Assembly (NCBI GenBank): GCA_951813075.1
Contig: OX638343.1
Location: 186,001 to 250,000 of the forward strand
From: Arenicellales bacterium
GTDB lineage: Bacteria > Pseudomonadota > Gammaproteobacteria > Arenicellales > JAJDZL01
DNA length: 64,000 nt
Reading direction: 5' to 3'
The notes beneath the pieces were generated by a model. That model saw nothing but the letters and a program-made list of their open reading frames with translations. It had not been told where the DNA came from and did no database searches. This document shows positions 63,902-64,000 of the stretch, in pieces. The stretch's first letter is position 1. The number at the start of each line of letters is the position of its first letter. Position numbers and translations under genes: made by a program.

Positions 63902-64000
63902 ATGGCTGAAAATCAAACTCACGATGAACTTCACGGTTACTATTTCGAAGACCTCGAAATTGGTATGACCGATGTCTATGGCAAGACATTGACCGATGCA
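63902..64000 (+). CDS. MaoC-like dehydratase, N-terminal part (cut by window edge)
   Basis: The first 33 residues of a MaoC-family protein, reaching the window edge. The visible YFEDLEIGMTDVYGKTLTDA is the family N terminus. MaoC dehydratases hydrate enoyl-CoA esters. The ATG follows an AAAGGA ribosome site eight bases upstream. It is divergent from the acyl-CoA synthetase; a shared acyl-CoA route is likely. The rest lies outside the window. Confidence 0.85.
   Translation, partial: MAENQTHDELHGYYFEDLEIGMTDVYGKTLTDA

Noticed and set aside
1..64000. CRISPR arrays, insertion sequences or prophage genes
   Set aside because: No spaced direct repeats, transposase, integrase or phage-like gene was seen.

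Overview
The window looks like part of a gammaproteobacterial chromosome. The basis is the left-hand gene order recA-recX-alaS-lysC-csrA followed by tRNA-Ser(GCU) and tRNA-Arg(ACG), together with pgpA, a dsbC-like gene, nth, a stand-alone rnfB-like gene, metG and apbC. AprMBA, a corrinoid methyl-transfer operon and possible organosulfonate and acyl-CoA genes suggest a heterotrophic, probably marine bacterium that also oxidises reduced sulfur. The lineage is inferred from gene order and protein character only; no search was run. No rRNA, CRISPR array, prophage or insertion sequence was seen.

Layout. Positions 1-13.9 kb are housekeeping: thiL (cut by the edge), pgpA, a rhodanese, a DsbC-like isomerase, recA-recX-alaS, lysC, csrA, two tRNAs, a YedK/HMCES-type protein, a short RNase R-like nuclease, a Bcr-type efflux pump and an RlmB-type methylase. 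Positions 13.9-17.4 kb hold a minus-strand operon read bufA-bufB-bufC-doxX-arsS: a bufferin-type RiPP precursor, its DUF692 iron oxidase, the DUF2063 partner, a DoxX membrane protein and, joined by a TGATG overlap, a radical SAM protein of the ArsS family. Positions 17.5-24.7 kb return to housekeeping (DUF1841, nth, rnfB-like, metG, apbC, dcd, aroC). Positions 24.75-30.4 kb encode one 1,884-residue protein made of two complete UvrA copies.

Positions 30.4-45.3 kb are all minus strand: a TPR protein, aprA-aprB-aprM, and a ten-gene one-carbon cluster (GntR regulator, CobW GTPase, corrinoid reactivator, corrinoid protein, UroD-family methyltransferase, pterin methyltransferase, MetH-activation-like protein, aquaglyceroporin, MetF-like protein, unknown protein). 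Together these could move methyl groups from an unidentified donor through a corrinoid to tetrahydrofolate and on to oxidation, while AprMBA would oxidise sulfite to APS.

Positions 45.8-64 kb are an accessory catabolic region: glycerate kinase, a 3-hydroxybenzoate 6-hydroxylase-like flavoprotein, a SixA phosphatase, an acyl-CoA dehydrogenase, a CsaA-like protein, a SauS/SauT-like acylating aldehyde dehydrogenase and CoA ligase with an SDR, a decayed glycerol kinase, an aromatic amino acid decarboxylase, ETF-ubiquinone oxidoreductase, a DUF1989 protein, a second SDR, a kappa-GST-type isomerase, an acyl-CoA synthetase and the start of a MaoC dehydratase. The ETF-QO would pass acyl-CoA dehydrogenase electrons to the quinone pool. 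Several intergenic regions carry perfect inverted repeats that may be operators.
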